From assembly GCA_020344215.1 (NCBI GenBank), contig CP070815.1, positions 2,275,563 to 2,339,562 on the forward strand: a DNA stretch of 64,000 nt, read 5' to 3'. This document shows positions 1-7,499 of the stretch, piece after piece. Position numbers and translations under genes: made by a program. The notes beneath the pieces are model-generated. The model ran no database searches. It was given only the letters and a program-made list of their open reading frames with translations, and was not told where the DNA came from. Position 1 is the first letter of the stretch; each line of letters starts with the position of its first letter. The DNA comes from Gemmatimonadota bacterium. Its GTDB lineage: Bacteria; Gemmatimonadota; Gemmatimonadetes; Palauibacterales; KS3-K002.

Positions 1-5
1 GCGCG

Positions 6-1610
6 TCACTCCTTCGGTAACGAATCAATGAACTTGCCTACCAAGTTTATGATCGCCACTTCGAACTTCCATCCGTCCTCTGCCGGTAGCTCGTACAATG
101 GATCGGCGGTGGTGACGATGATCATGTCGAGCTCGTCCAGCAAGATGATCAGGCTGCCGCCGTGTCCCGCCGCGTAGTCGAAATGATGCTCGCCGACCCT
201 GGCAGACCACCACTGATAACCATACCCGATGTCGCGGAAGTAACGGCCTTTCTTGCTGGATGTCTCACCAGTGCGATTGATACCCTCCGAGTACCTTTGC
301 AGCGATTCCCTGACCCAGTCGGCTGAAAGCACTCGGTTCCCCTGGTACTCACCGTCGCTGAGATACAACGAGCCGAACTTGGCCATGTCACGTGCCGTAA
401 AGGAGATCTCAAAGCAGCCAAAGCGGTAGCCATCTGCATCGCTGCTCCAATCGCCCACCTGCGCGTCGATCGCCGAGAAGAGAAACTCCTGACCGTATGA
501 CTTGAGATCTGTATTGACTGCCCTTGCAGCAATGACCGCAAGGAGATGGGACGTCAGATTGCTGTAAGCGAACTCGGTGCCAGGGTCGCTGGTGAGAGGA
601 AAGTCAAAAATGTGGGGTAGCCAGTGCCAGTCGTCGCTGAAGAAGAGTGTGTCGAAATAAGGAGGCGTGCGCTCCTCGTCGGGATATCCGGCACGCATCT
701 GCAGCAAGTCCCGGATCGTGATACCCTCCTTCCTCGGATCATCGATTTGTCCCGCGAGCTCCGGGAAGAAGGCCATCATCTTCTGATCCACGCTCGACAG
801 ATAGCCTTGATCCAGAGCGACCCCGACCAATGCCGAGGTGTAGCTCTTCGTCACCGACTGCCGGCCGGACAACTGATCGACCGCCCCTTCGTTGAAGTAT
901 TCTTCAGCGATGAGATGGCCGTTCTTGACGATCAGCAGCCCGTAGAGGGTCGACAATCCAGTCGCCTCGAGATAAAGCTCCGCCACCAGCATCGGATCGA
1001 GCCCCTGCTCTGCGGGAGTCGACACTTTCCAGTCGTCCCCGGGTAGCGGTGTGTAATCAACAGCTTCCAGCTCCTCGGTCGCAGGGCGCAGCATCTCGGC
1101 AATCCGGGGACGCGTCGCTCTGATCCGCTCGTAGTCCAGCCGCAATCCCAGCGGCCCGAGGCCCTGTCGGATGGTGTCGTAGATGTCTTTGACATCATCG
1201 AAAGGGTCGGCGACGGATTCCAACGCGGTACTCCCGAAGTTGTCCCTTAGATACCTGTTCGCACCTTTGTCCAGTAGGGCCTCGACGATCTCTGTACGGC
1301 AAAGGAAGGCGGCGGTGTGAAGCGCGGTCGCCCCATCGCTGTTCGTGATGTTGAGATCGGCCCCGGCTTCGATCAGTGCCCTGGCCACTTCAGTCTTGCC
1401 GAATGCCGATGCAATGATCAGGGGAGTCGACCCCCACGCATCTTTTTCATTCAGGTCGGAACCAACCTCGATATGCTGCCGAACGGCCTCAATGTTCCCC
1501 GCCAGAGCTGCCGTGTGGATGCTGACGGCCGGAGTTGGGTCCTCCTGTCCGCAAACCGGCAACGGTGTAAGGAGTGTGACGACTAGCATTGCCGTCGTTA
1601 CTGTTTTCAT
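6..1610 (-). CDS. Secreted ankyrin-repeat/serine beta-lactamase-fold hydrolase
   Basis: 534 aa. A Sec signal peptide covers about residues 1-21. Ankyrin repeats fill about residues 29-132. A class C beta-lactamase/D-aminopeptidase-like domain (COG1680) runs from about 195 to the end. Its active-site motifs are SVTK (252-255, nucleophile Ser and Lys), YSN (349-351) and HGG (483-485, in place of KTG). The ATG at 1610 is chosen over an upstream in-frame start because GGGAGGA precedes it and the signal peptide begins there. The family includes esterases, peptidases and penicillin-binding-like enzymes acting outside the cytoplasm, so the substrate cannot be named. The ankyrin/hydrolase fusion is unusual; the repeats may bind a partner protein (inference). 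Confidence 0.85.
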   Translation of the reverse strand: MKTVTTAMLVVTLLTPLPVCGQEDPTPAVSIHTAALAGNIEAVRQHIEVGSDLNEKDAWGSTPLIIASAFGKTEVARALIEAGADLNITNSDGATALHTAAFLCRTEIVEALLDKGANRYLRDNFGSTALESVADPFDDVKDIYDTIRQGLGPLGLRLDYERIRATRPRIAEMLRPATEELEAVDYTPLPGDDWKVSTPAEQGLDPMLVAELYLEATGLSTLYGLLIVKNGHLIAEEYFNEGAVDQLSGRQSVTKSYTSALVGVALDQGYLSSVDQKMMAFFPELAGQIDDPRKEGITIRDLLQMRAGYPDEERTPPYFDTLFFSDDWHWLPHIFDFPLTSDPGTEFAYSNLTSHLLAVIAARAVNTDLKSYGQEFLFSAIDAQVGDWSSDADGYRFGCFEISFTARDMAKFGSLYLSDGEYQGNRVLSADWVRESLQRYSEGINRTGETSSKKGRYFRDIGYGYQWWSARVGEHHFDYAAGHGGSLIILLDELDMIIVTTADPLYELPAEDGWKFEVAIINLVGKFIDSLPKE

Positions 1611-1732
1611 TGCTACTTCCTCCCACAATAGAGAATAGAATCTGACGCGACCGACTCCCCCGATCAGGCCCATTGAGATCGTGAGGCCTCATCGCGTGAG
1701 CGGCGGGGCCGTGTGCTTGTGCGTCGTGTTGC

Positions 1733-2656
1733 TCAACGTCGCGCCTCAAGAGGGGGCAGGAAATCCTCCAGCACCCACATCTCCTCCGCGCTGTCGATCG
1801 GGTCCTCCTTGGCACCGATCGGAGGCTGCTCGTCCCAATACTCTCCGATGAAGGCGACCTGGTGTCCATTGGGGTGCGCACTGAGACTGTGCAGCCAGAA
1901 TCCCTCGATGGCTGGGCCGAGGATCTGCGGTTGGCCGTCATCTACTGCAACGCGCCACAGGGAGACCGCGGACTGGCCATCCCTAACGCTGTTGATGGCG
2001 TATATGAGATGACGAGAGTCGGAGTCCCAGACCAGGCGCGGAAAACCTCGGTTCAGGATTCGTCGCGATTGCACGGACGGGCGGGCGAGTACCCGGAGTG
2101 ACCCGCCGGCCAAGGGCATGGTCACCAGCGTCCACTCTCCCTCTTCCTGCGACCAAGCGGGCACGCTCGAACGGAAGAATGCCAACCATCGACCGTCAGG
2201 CGACGCCGCCAACTCCGAGAGATAGGCCGGTGGTGGAATACGCTGAAGCTCCCGTTCGTTGCCGGTCTCCAGGTCCCGAGCCACGACGCGCACGGTATCG
2301 CCTCTCCCCTCCCACGATACGAAGACGACGTTCCCATCAGGCACCCAGGTGGGCCAGCGGACACAACAGCCCTGCACGATGGGCGTCGCCGCACCCGTCT
2401 GTACGTCGATCTGGTAAATCCCCCGACGATCATTCAGGTCTCTACCTTGGACGAGCAGGGAGCGGCCGTGAGGCGACCAGTCGAGTACGAACGAGTCTCC
2501 CACCCATCGGATCGTCAGGGGCAACCTGCGCTCCTCGCCCGTCTTGACGGAACGGATTCCGAGGGTGGAGGGAAAGGGCCATTGATACCACGCATAGGCC
2601 AGATATTGACCGTCCGGCGACCACTGAACCCCTGCTCCCGGGACACTCGTAATCAT
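1733..2656 (-). CDS. TolB-like beta-propeller, C-terminal half of a split gene
   Basis: 307 aa from the ATG that overlaps the stop of the preceding frame as ATGA. It contains WD40-like PD40 repeats with WSPDG, SPDGRWLAF and similar motifs, and no signal peptide of its own. The upstream frame (2653-3351) supplies a signal peptide and the first propeller blades and stops in mid-blade, and this frame resumes with a typical blade. The simplest reading is one secreted propeller protein broken by a frameshift, either real or an assembly error. Translational coupling of two half-proteins is the alternative. Function is unknown; the family usually binds peptides or other proteins in the periplasm. 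Confidence 0.7.
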   Translation of the reverse strand: MITSVPGAGVQWSPDGQYLAYAWYQWPFPSTLGIRSVKTGEERRLPLTIRWVGDSFVLDWSPHGRSLLVQGRDLNDRRGIYQIDVQTGAATPIVQGCCVRWPTWVPDGNVVFVSWEGRGDTVRVVARDLETGNERELQRIPPPAYLSELAASPDGRWLAFFRSSVPAWSQEEGEWTLVTMPLAGGSLRVLARPSVQSRRILNRGFPRLVWDSDSRHLIYAINSVRDGQSAVSLWRVAVDDGQPQILGPAIEGFWLHSLSAHPNGHQVAFIGEYWDEQPPIGAKEDPIDSAEEMWVLEDFLPPLEARR

Positions 2657-3351
2657 CTCCGAACGCTGAGTTCGCCGGTAGCTGGGTCGAGGGTGGCGAG
2701 GTAAAGGCTGGTCGGAGAGGCATAGGCATCCTGTCCACCGCAACAGTAGAAGTAGGCACCGTCGTGGCTGAACCCCAGGCCCCGGATGACTCTAATCTCT
2801 GGCTCAACGAGCACGGGCTCTCCGATGGGTTCTCCATGGACCACTTCGATGAGCCAGGCGCGTCGACCTGTCCCGGGCAGAAGGCCCTGGTCACTGTCAA
2901 ACAGGAGCCGCTTGCCATCCGGCGTCCAATCGAGCACGCGTTCGATTCCCGGGCCTTCCACGAGGGGGATCTCTCGGCCTCCATCGATCTCCAGCAAGAA
3001 GATGTCGCGATCCGGCGAGTCATCGCGCAGCTGCAAGTCGTAGGCGATGTAACGGCCGTCGGGCGCGAACCTCGCCGCGTAGGGGGACTCGCCTTCCGAC
3101 CCCGGGGTCACGATGTAGCGGTTCTCTCCTGTACTCAGGTCCTTGACGCCGAGTTGGCCGGTCTGCCAGTTCGTGAACGCGTAGTAACGACCATCCGGCG
3201 ATACCGAGCCCGTAACATCGCGGATTCCGGCCACTCGACGGTGCTTTGGGCCTTCCTGCGCAGGAGCTTGAGCCTTCGCTGCCACTTTCGGCGCTAGGAC
3301 GAGGAAGAGCACAACGGGAATGAGCCGGGTCAGTGAGCGATGGTAGATCAT
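2653..3351 (-). CDS. Secreted TolB-like beta-propeller, N-terminal half of a split gene
   Basis: 232 aa. The N-terminal signal peptide (about residues 1-25) is followed by PD40 blades with SVSPDGRYYAF, FAPDGRYIAY and WTPDGKRLLF motifs. The ATG at 3351 has a GGAGGGA ribosome binding site. The frame ends at TGA 2655-2653 immediately after a DPATGEL blade-turn motif, where a full propeller would continue. The continuation is in the next frame from 2656. Together the halves would make about 538 aa, a normal length for such secreted propellers. Confidence 0.7.
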   Translation of the reverse strand: MIYHRSLTRLIPVVLFLVLAPKVAAKAQAPAQEGPKHRRVAGIRDVTGSVSPDGRYYAFTNWQTGQLGVKDLSTGENRYIVTPGSEGESPYAARFAPDGRYIAYDLQLRDDSPDRDIFLLEIDGGREIPLVEGPGIERVLDWTPDGKRLLFDSDQGLLPGTGRRAWLIEVVHGEPIGEPVLVEPEIRVIRGLGFSHDGAYFYCCGGQDAYASPTSLYLATLDPATGELSVRR

Positions 3352-3703
3352 CGGAAACTCCCTCCTGCCGCGGGGCGCGATTGCCTCCTTGGGCGAACCC
3401 GACCGGAGCTGCCACGTCCAATCTGCCCATCGACCCGTTATGCCGCCAGGCGACTCGCCCACTGCTCCGCCGCCCTGGACTGGTGTCGATTGCTGTGTCG
3501 ATTGATCCCGGTAGATCCCGGCATTTGGGAGGGTGAATCACGGAAGAATCGCGCAGTCTGTCTTGAAATCGCGCCAAGCTGTCTGGGTTTGGGGGAATGC
3601 GACTTGCCCGGTCAGCGTGAGGTCGGTGGCGAGCTGGCGCCTCCTGGACGGAAGCGCCTAGCCGTGAAGCGGCTCTTCTTCTTCGCTCGAGCCTGGAGTG
3701 GAG
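3352..3703. other. Gene-free stretch
   Basis: 352 bases between the propeller gene start and the DsrE gene end, both on the minus strand. No reading frame with convincing coding character is visible. It should hold the promoter of the propeller gene and the 3' end of the DsrE transcript. A short hairpin (AGCCG/CGGCT near 3660-3680) lacks a U-tract and is not called a terminator. Confidence 0.4.
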
Positions 3704-4072
3704 TCAGAAGCTCAATGTTGCAGCGCCCTGCTTGATGAGCTCGTGCATGGCGCCGGACCCGGTAATGATCACACCATCGAGAAGATGCTCCTGCTCGTAG
3801 CCTCGGACCTTTGCACACGGGGGACAGACCAGGATGGTTCCACCGCTTGCTCTCAGCTTCTCGATCATCTCCTTCATCGGGGGATCCAGCGGGTTCAGGT
3901 GGGCCAGCTCTGCAGCACCCTTACGGACCCAATCGACCCCTGAACTGGTTAGGAATACGGTAACTTCGAGGCCTGAATTGATGCCTCCATTGATGACGCT
4001 CCAAGCGACAGACGAACGCTCGTCGTCAAACCCGCGCGTGATCATCACTACCAATTTCTTCGTCTCGGCCAT
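3704..4072 (-). CDS. DsrE-family protein
   Basis: 122 aa, the normal size for single-domain DsrE/DsrF-like proteins. It has the alpha/beta start LVVMITRG, a central CPPC motif (CPPCAKVRGY) and the C-terminal GATTLSF-like ending (GAATLSF). DsrE-fold proteins carry or relay sulfur, or act as small peroxiredoxin-like or peptide-binding subunits. The visible Cys pair makes a thiol role plausible. The ATG at 4072 is chosen because GGAGG lies 7 bases upstream; an in-frame TTG at 4078 is less likely. It is the last gene of the minus-strand run CDGSH - methyltransferase - DUF3224 - RidA - DsrE. Confidence 0.8.
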   Translation of the reverse strand: MAETKKLVVMITRGFDDERSSVAWSVINGGINSGLEVTVFLTSSGVDWVRKGAAELAHLNPLDPPMKEMIEKLRASGGTILVCPPCAKVRGYEQEHLLDGVIITGSGAMHELIKQGAATLSF

Positions 4073-4160
4073 CACCAAACCTCCTTTTGGCTTTGATGGA
4101 ACTGGTTAGACATCGATGGCTTCAGTGTCAGCTGCAAGAGCTTGTGGGGCGCACGGCTAC

Positions 4161-4574
4161 TCACTCTCCTGCGACGGCCTCGATTCCCACCACGAGTTCT
4201 GGAAGGACTAGGCGACTGACCCCCAGCAGCGACTGCGGGGGTCGGATGCCAGCCTCGGCAATCCACGCCGCGTAGACGTCATAGTTCGTCAGGAAGCCGT
4301 CGACGTCGGTGGTAAAGAAGCGTAGCGACAACAGATTCTTGCGGGACAAGCCTGCTGCGGCGAGCACTGCATCGACGTTGGCCAGCGCCGCCTCCATCTG
4401 GCCACGGATGTCGCCAGGGTGCAGGACAGCGATGCCGAGCCCAGTTTCCGGCGCCGGAGCGACGGCGACCTGGCCGGAGCAGTGCAAGTAGCGGGTGACA
4501 CCCTCTACTAGCTCGCCTTGATTCATGCTCCACCGCAGGCCCCAGTCGCACGGATTCACAGATGTGCGCTTCAT
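4161..4574 (-). CDS. RidA/YjgF-family protein
   Basis: 137 aa. It matches the Rid superfamily layout: N-terminal HCSGQVAV strand, GDIRGQMEAALANVDAVL helix, and the C-terminal VSRLVLPELVVGIEAVA strand. RidA deaminates reactive enamine/imine intermediates. The catalytic Arg of true RidA lies in a C-terminal R-x-x-V-x-V-x-x-L context; here the Arg of GVSRLVLPELVV is a candidate, but the subfamily assignment is open. The ATG at 4574 has an AGGGAG site upstream. It starts 32 bases after DUF3224 and is probably cotranscribed with it. Confidence 0.85.
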   Translation of the reverse strand: MKRTSVNPCDWGLRWSMNQGELVEGVTRYLHCSGQVAVAPAPETGLGIAVLHPGDIRGQMEAALANVDAVLAAAGLSRKNLLSLRFFTTDVDGFLTNYDVYAAWIAEAGIRPPQSLLGVSRLVLPELVVGIEAVAGE

Positions 4575-4606
4575 CGATTCGTCGCTCCCTTCTGTAGGCC
4601 AATGCG

Positions 4607-4996
4607 TCAATCGAGGTCGTAATCGAGGGTCATGGAGTAGCTCTCGGCGTGCGCCGAGGCGAAGCCGCCTTCACCGCGCAGGCCGCCGGCGCCCGACCCC
4701 GGCACGACGATCCACGTGGCCTTGGCCGTGCCGCCCTCGAAGGTGCCGGTGTGTTGGAGGACGAAGCTCCCCGACCTGTCCCCCAGCCGACCGACCACGC
4801 GTTCCAGACCGATGAAACTGGCGGAGCCGTCATCGCGGTGGACCATCAGGTACTCCAACTTCCCCTCACCCTCGATATCCCCGCTGAACGACTTGGTGAT
4901 GCTGGCGCGGGTAAGCTTCGCCCCGCCCTCGATCTCGTCGTAGGGCTTCTCGTCCCAGGCGGTCACCCGGAACATGGCAGTCGCGTGTTTGCTCAC
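4607..4996 (-). CDS. DUF3224 domain protein
   Basis: 129 aa covering the whole DUF3224 fold: WDEKPYDEIEGG, SGDIEGEG, GLERVVGRLGDRSGSF, HTGTFEGG and the VPGSGAGGLRGEGGF loop are all present. This small beta-barrel family (allene oxide cyclase-like) has no assigned function. The GTG at 4996 lies 3 bases after the TAA at 5002-5000 that ends the extended methyltransferase frame, typical of translational coupling. An internal ATG at 4975 is the alternative start. Confidence 0.85.
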   Translation of the reverse strand: MSKHATAMFRVTAWDEKPYDEIEGGAKLTRASITKSFSGDIEGEGKLEYLMVHRDDGSASFIGLERVVGRLGDRSGSFVLQHTGTFEGGTAKATWIVVPGSGAGGLRGEGGFASAHAESYSMTLDYDLD

Positions 4997-4999
4997 AGG

Positions 5000-5785
5000 T
5001 TATCCGGCTTTTTGGGCGCGGAAGTTTATCCCGAGCGTGCCGAACGCTGCCGCGCTCGACTGTTGCGGTGCGCCGGCGAACACATCGGCGCGCCAGGTTA
5101 TCTCGAAGTTCTGGAATCCCGCCGCTGCGACGGTCGCCTCGAGCTCTGCTTCCAGCAGAGCGCCGGCGATTCAACCCTTCCAGAGATCGATGTCGCGCTT
5201 GGCGTCGTCTGGGACGGCCTTCTGGACCAGGATGTCGCCGATCTGAATCCGGCCACCGGGCTTCAGCACGCGGTACATTTCCCGAAAAGCCGTCAGCTTG
5301 TCGGGACAGAGGTTCACGGCGCCGTTCGAGATGACGACGTCGGCCCAGCCGTCGGCGACGGGAAGCGCTTCCGCGTAGCCCTCGCGGAACTTGACCTGGG
5401 CCATTTCCGCCGCTTCGGCCGCCGCGGTAGCCTTCTCCAGCATCTCCGGCGTCATGTCGATCCCGATGACCCGACCTTCGGGGCCCGTCAGGTGGCCGGC
5501 GATCAGGGAGTCGATCCCGGCGCCCGAGCCCACGTCTACTACGCGCGCGCCGCGTTGGATTTCGCCCAGGCTGAAGGGATTGCCCGTGCCGGCGAAGGAA
5601 TCGATGGCGCTCTCGGGGACGGCCTCGAGGAGCGTCTCGCTGTAGCCGAGGATCTTCGCCAGGCGACGTCCCGTGTGGAAGTGGAAGCCCTTCTGCGGAT
5701 TACCAGCAACCTCGGCGTACTCGTTGCGGATCTCGCAGCGCAGGGTATCGACATCCACGTCTGGAATCGGAGGTGCCTGGCTCAT
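5000..5785 (-). CDS. ArsM-like SAM methyltransferase, candidate selenoprotein (in-frame UGA = Sec205)
   Basis: 261 aa if the TGA at 5173-5171 is read as selenocysteine; a standard caller would stop at 5171 (204 aa). SAM motif I VVDVGSGAG is at 82-90, GIDMTPEML at 109-117 and RVLKPGGRI at 172-180. The protein resembles arsenite methyltransferases and relatives. Those proteins carry a conserved Cys in LWxGCIAGAL; here the sequence reads DLWKG-UGA-IAGALLEAEL and then continues for 56 good codons to TAA. The other ArsM landmark Cys (CGNP) is GTGNP here, so arsenic as substrate is doubtful; Cys17 and Cys160 remain. The ATG at 5785 has AAGGAGG. It lies 13 bases after the CDGSH gene and 3 bases before DUF3224. 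Nonsense mutation or sequence error is the alternative. Confidence 0.75.
5135..5173 (-). promoter_or_regulatory. Bacterial SECIS-like hairpin following the UGA
   Basis: After the UGA and nine bases, a perfect 7-bp stem (arms 5161-5155 and 5149-5143) encloses the loop UGGAA, with G at loop position 2, the 18th base after the UGA. A lower CGCC/GGCG stem (5168-5165 with 5138-5135) can extend it. This fits the loose bacterial SECIS description: a small hairpin just downstream of UGA with a G at the start of the apical loop. The same bases encode LLEAEL, so a coincidental palindrome is possible. Confidence 0.5.
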
Positions 5786-5798
5786 CGGACTTTCCTCC

Positions 5799-6434
5799 TT
5801 AGTTCTCATCGTCGCTGAACTCGTTGTACCAGTGCGTTCCGTCGCAGAAAGGCTTGTTCTTCGAGCCGCCGCATCGGCACAGCGTGAAGTGCTCAGTAGA
5901 AGCGCCTTCTAGGCGGGCCGTATCGAGAAGCTGCGGCGCGCCGCTGACGACGTAAGGCCCGTTCGGTGAAACGAAGATGGCCGGTTCGCCTTCGCGGTCG
6001 CGGTGTTCGGTGCCGGCGACGGAGTAGCTCAGTGCTCCCGACGGGCACTTCCGAATCGTCGCGATGATCTCGTCACGGCCGGCGCCGTCTGGATCGATCC
6101 ACGGCTCCCGCTTCAAGCGGAAGACCGAGGGGAGCCCATCGGTGCAGCGGCCGGCGTGTGCACAGATCCCCCGGTTGTCGTGAACGACTATTTCCTCGCC
6201 ATCGTAGTCATCCCGCCTGTCGTCGACTCGCGCCTCCAGCTTGGCTGAAGAGAACCCGTTTTTGGCGTGGGTCCCATCACAGAACGGCTTGTTGCTCGAT
6301 CCGCCGCACCGGCAGAGCGCCATCACCGGCTTGGCTTCGATCGAGCCCTTTCGATTGGCCAGGTCCTCGAGGTCCTTGACCAGGTAGGGCCCGTCGGGCG
6401 TTGGCGTAATGCTCGGCTTCTTGCCTGAGCTCAT
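5799..6434 (-). CDS. Double-CDGSH iron-sulfur protein with central ferredoxin-like domain
   Basis: 211 aa. Two CDGSH motifs bind [2Fe-2S] clusters with three Cys and one His: C41, C43, C52, H56 and C186, C188, C197, H201. Between them a Fer4_19-type segment carries CAHAGRC (91-97) and KCPSGAL (129-135). This CDGSH/Fer4_19/CDGSH order is a known bacterial mitoNEET-like arrangement, thought to act in redox or cluster transfer. The ATG at 6434 has GGAGG 7 bases upstream. It is the first gene of the minus-strand run containing the candidate selenoprotein; the end of its frame overlaps the ribosome binding site of that gene. Confidence 0.9.
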   Translation of the reverse strand: MSSGKKPSITPTPDGPYLVKDLEDLANRKGSIEAKPVMALCRCGGSSNKPFCDGTHAKNGFSSAKLEARVDDRRDDYDGEEIVVHDNRGICAHAGRCTDGLPSVFRLKREPWIDPDGAGRDEIIATIRKCPSGALSYSVAGTEHRDREGEPAIFVSPNGPYVVSGAPQLLDTARLEGASTEHFTLCRCGGSKNKPFCDGTHWYNEFSDDEN

Positions 6435-6642
6435 GCGATCCTCCTCACGATTCCCAACGTGTAGAGCGGCTAAGGCGATAGTCGGTAAGGCGGTCCTACT
6501 CCGGACCAACGCGCGGTGGCCCTTTGCTGTTCCAAGGGTTCCCGCTCGGCGTCATCGAGAAGGGGAGACACCGCGGACTCGCGGGCCGAGGCCGGCGCGA
6601 TCGGTGTCTTACTTGGCGTGCTAAGGAGAATCTGGAAGGGCG

Positions 6643-6936
6643 CTAGGGGGAGCCGCGGGCGCCCTTTCTTTGAGCCGCCCTCTTTTGCCTCGTCCGTTTC
6701 ACCCGGCTGACCATGGTCTGCTCCCACGGCAGCTCGGACGAGGGCCCGCAGATGCGATCGTTCTCGATCCAGTAGCCCGTGTTGCCTTCCAGGCTGGAGT
6801 AGATGTGCTCGCCGTAGATCCAGTGGCGTGTGTCGCCCTTGCGGCCGACGATGTGCTTGCGGCGATTGATACGGTACCCCGTGTAGCCGCGCGGTCCGTA
6901 GATAGACAAGCCCTTGATGTAGTAGCCAGTGTCCAT
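6643..6936 (-). CDS. Small four-repeat protein, possible 4-fold beta-flower
   Basis: 97 aa. The first 70 residues are four imperfect repeats of 16-17 residues, each with a TGYxI opening and an I-x-GP-type turn (TGYYI, TGYRI, TRHWI, TGYWI), followed by a basic tail rich in Lys and Arg. The pattern matches what I recall of the small beta-flower fold described from predicted structures. The upstream site is weak (AGGA), so the start at 6936 is tentative. It stands alone between the CDGSH operon and the symporter cluster, and its function is unknown. Confidence 0.5.
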   Translation of the reverse strand: MDTGYYIKGLSIYGPRGYTGYRINRRKHIVGRKGDTRHWIYGEHIYSSLEGNTGYWIENDRICGPSSELPWEQTMVSRVKRTRQKRAAQRKGARGSP

Positions 6937-7185
6937 CGTCCTACTCGAATTGCGGGTCCCGGTAGGACCATTTGAGCCGGATTGCCCGAGGCGATGGTCG
7001 GCGGAGGGGTGTCGGCAACCAGGACCGCAAGTATCAAACCTGTCGGGTGATGGGGGAGCCGATTAACGTAAGCACTTCTGGGACAACGAGTTGGGTTTAG
7101 GGGAGCCTCCCAGCGACGCACCACGGCCGCCGTGCACGTTGCATGGAACCTATGCAAACTGCCCGGAGATACGGCCCGGCGGCCC

Positions 7186-7368
7186 TTACTCCTCCCGCTC
7201 CGCGAAGTGGCGGTAGAGGATGAAGGTCCCGAAGGCGGCGACCGCCAGCAGGAGCGCCGGAACTAGATAACTCCAGAGCGGACCGCCGATCGGCGTCTCG
7301 GCAGGTAGGGGCGTGACCTCCCCGGCTTGGCTGGAGGCAGCGAACAGAGCGAAGGCCGCCGACGTCAT
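7186..7368 (-). CDS. Small single-span membrane protein, symporter-linked
   Basis: 60 aa. A likely signal sequence or first helix (residues 1-15) is followed by a short extracytoplasmic Pro-rich stretch, one clear membrane helix (about 31-51: LWSYLVPALLLAVAAFGTF) and a charged end HFAEREE. The ATG at 7368 overlaps the TGA of the 43-aa frame at 7365-7496 (ATGA). GGAGG lies close upstream. It is the third gene of a run after the SSS symporter, so an accessory-subunit role is plausible. No family is recognised. Confidence 0.6.
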   Translation of the reverse strand: MTSAAFALFAASSQAGEVTPLPAETPIGGPLWSYLVPALLLAVAAFGTFILYRHFAEREE

Positions 7369-7496
7369 CGCACCTCCTCGTCGCGGGCCTCAGGTCGCAG
7401 GTGCTTCTTCCAGCCCCAGTAGGCGAAGGCGAGGCCGGCGAATGAGGCGACGTAGGCGATGCTCATGCCGATCAGAGTGACGAGTCCGCGGTCCAT
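7365..7496 (-). CDS. 43-aa single-span protein, probable symporter small accessory protein
   Basis: ATG at 7496, TGA at 7367-7365. One membrane helix (about residues 5-29, including SIAYVASFAGLAFAYWGW) is followed by a Lys/Arg-rich cytoplasmic tail. GGAGG precedes the start, within the symporter's last codons, and the start is only 3 bases after the symporter TAA. Its stop overlaps the start of the next small membrane protein. Tiny one-helix proteins encoded right after SSS transporters are a known, mostly uncharacterised class. Conventional ORF length cut-offs would miss this gene. Confidence 0.7.
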   Translation of the reverse strand: MDRGLVTLIGMSIAYVASFAGLAFAYWGWKKHLRPEARDEEVR

Positions 7497-7499
7497 CTG

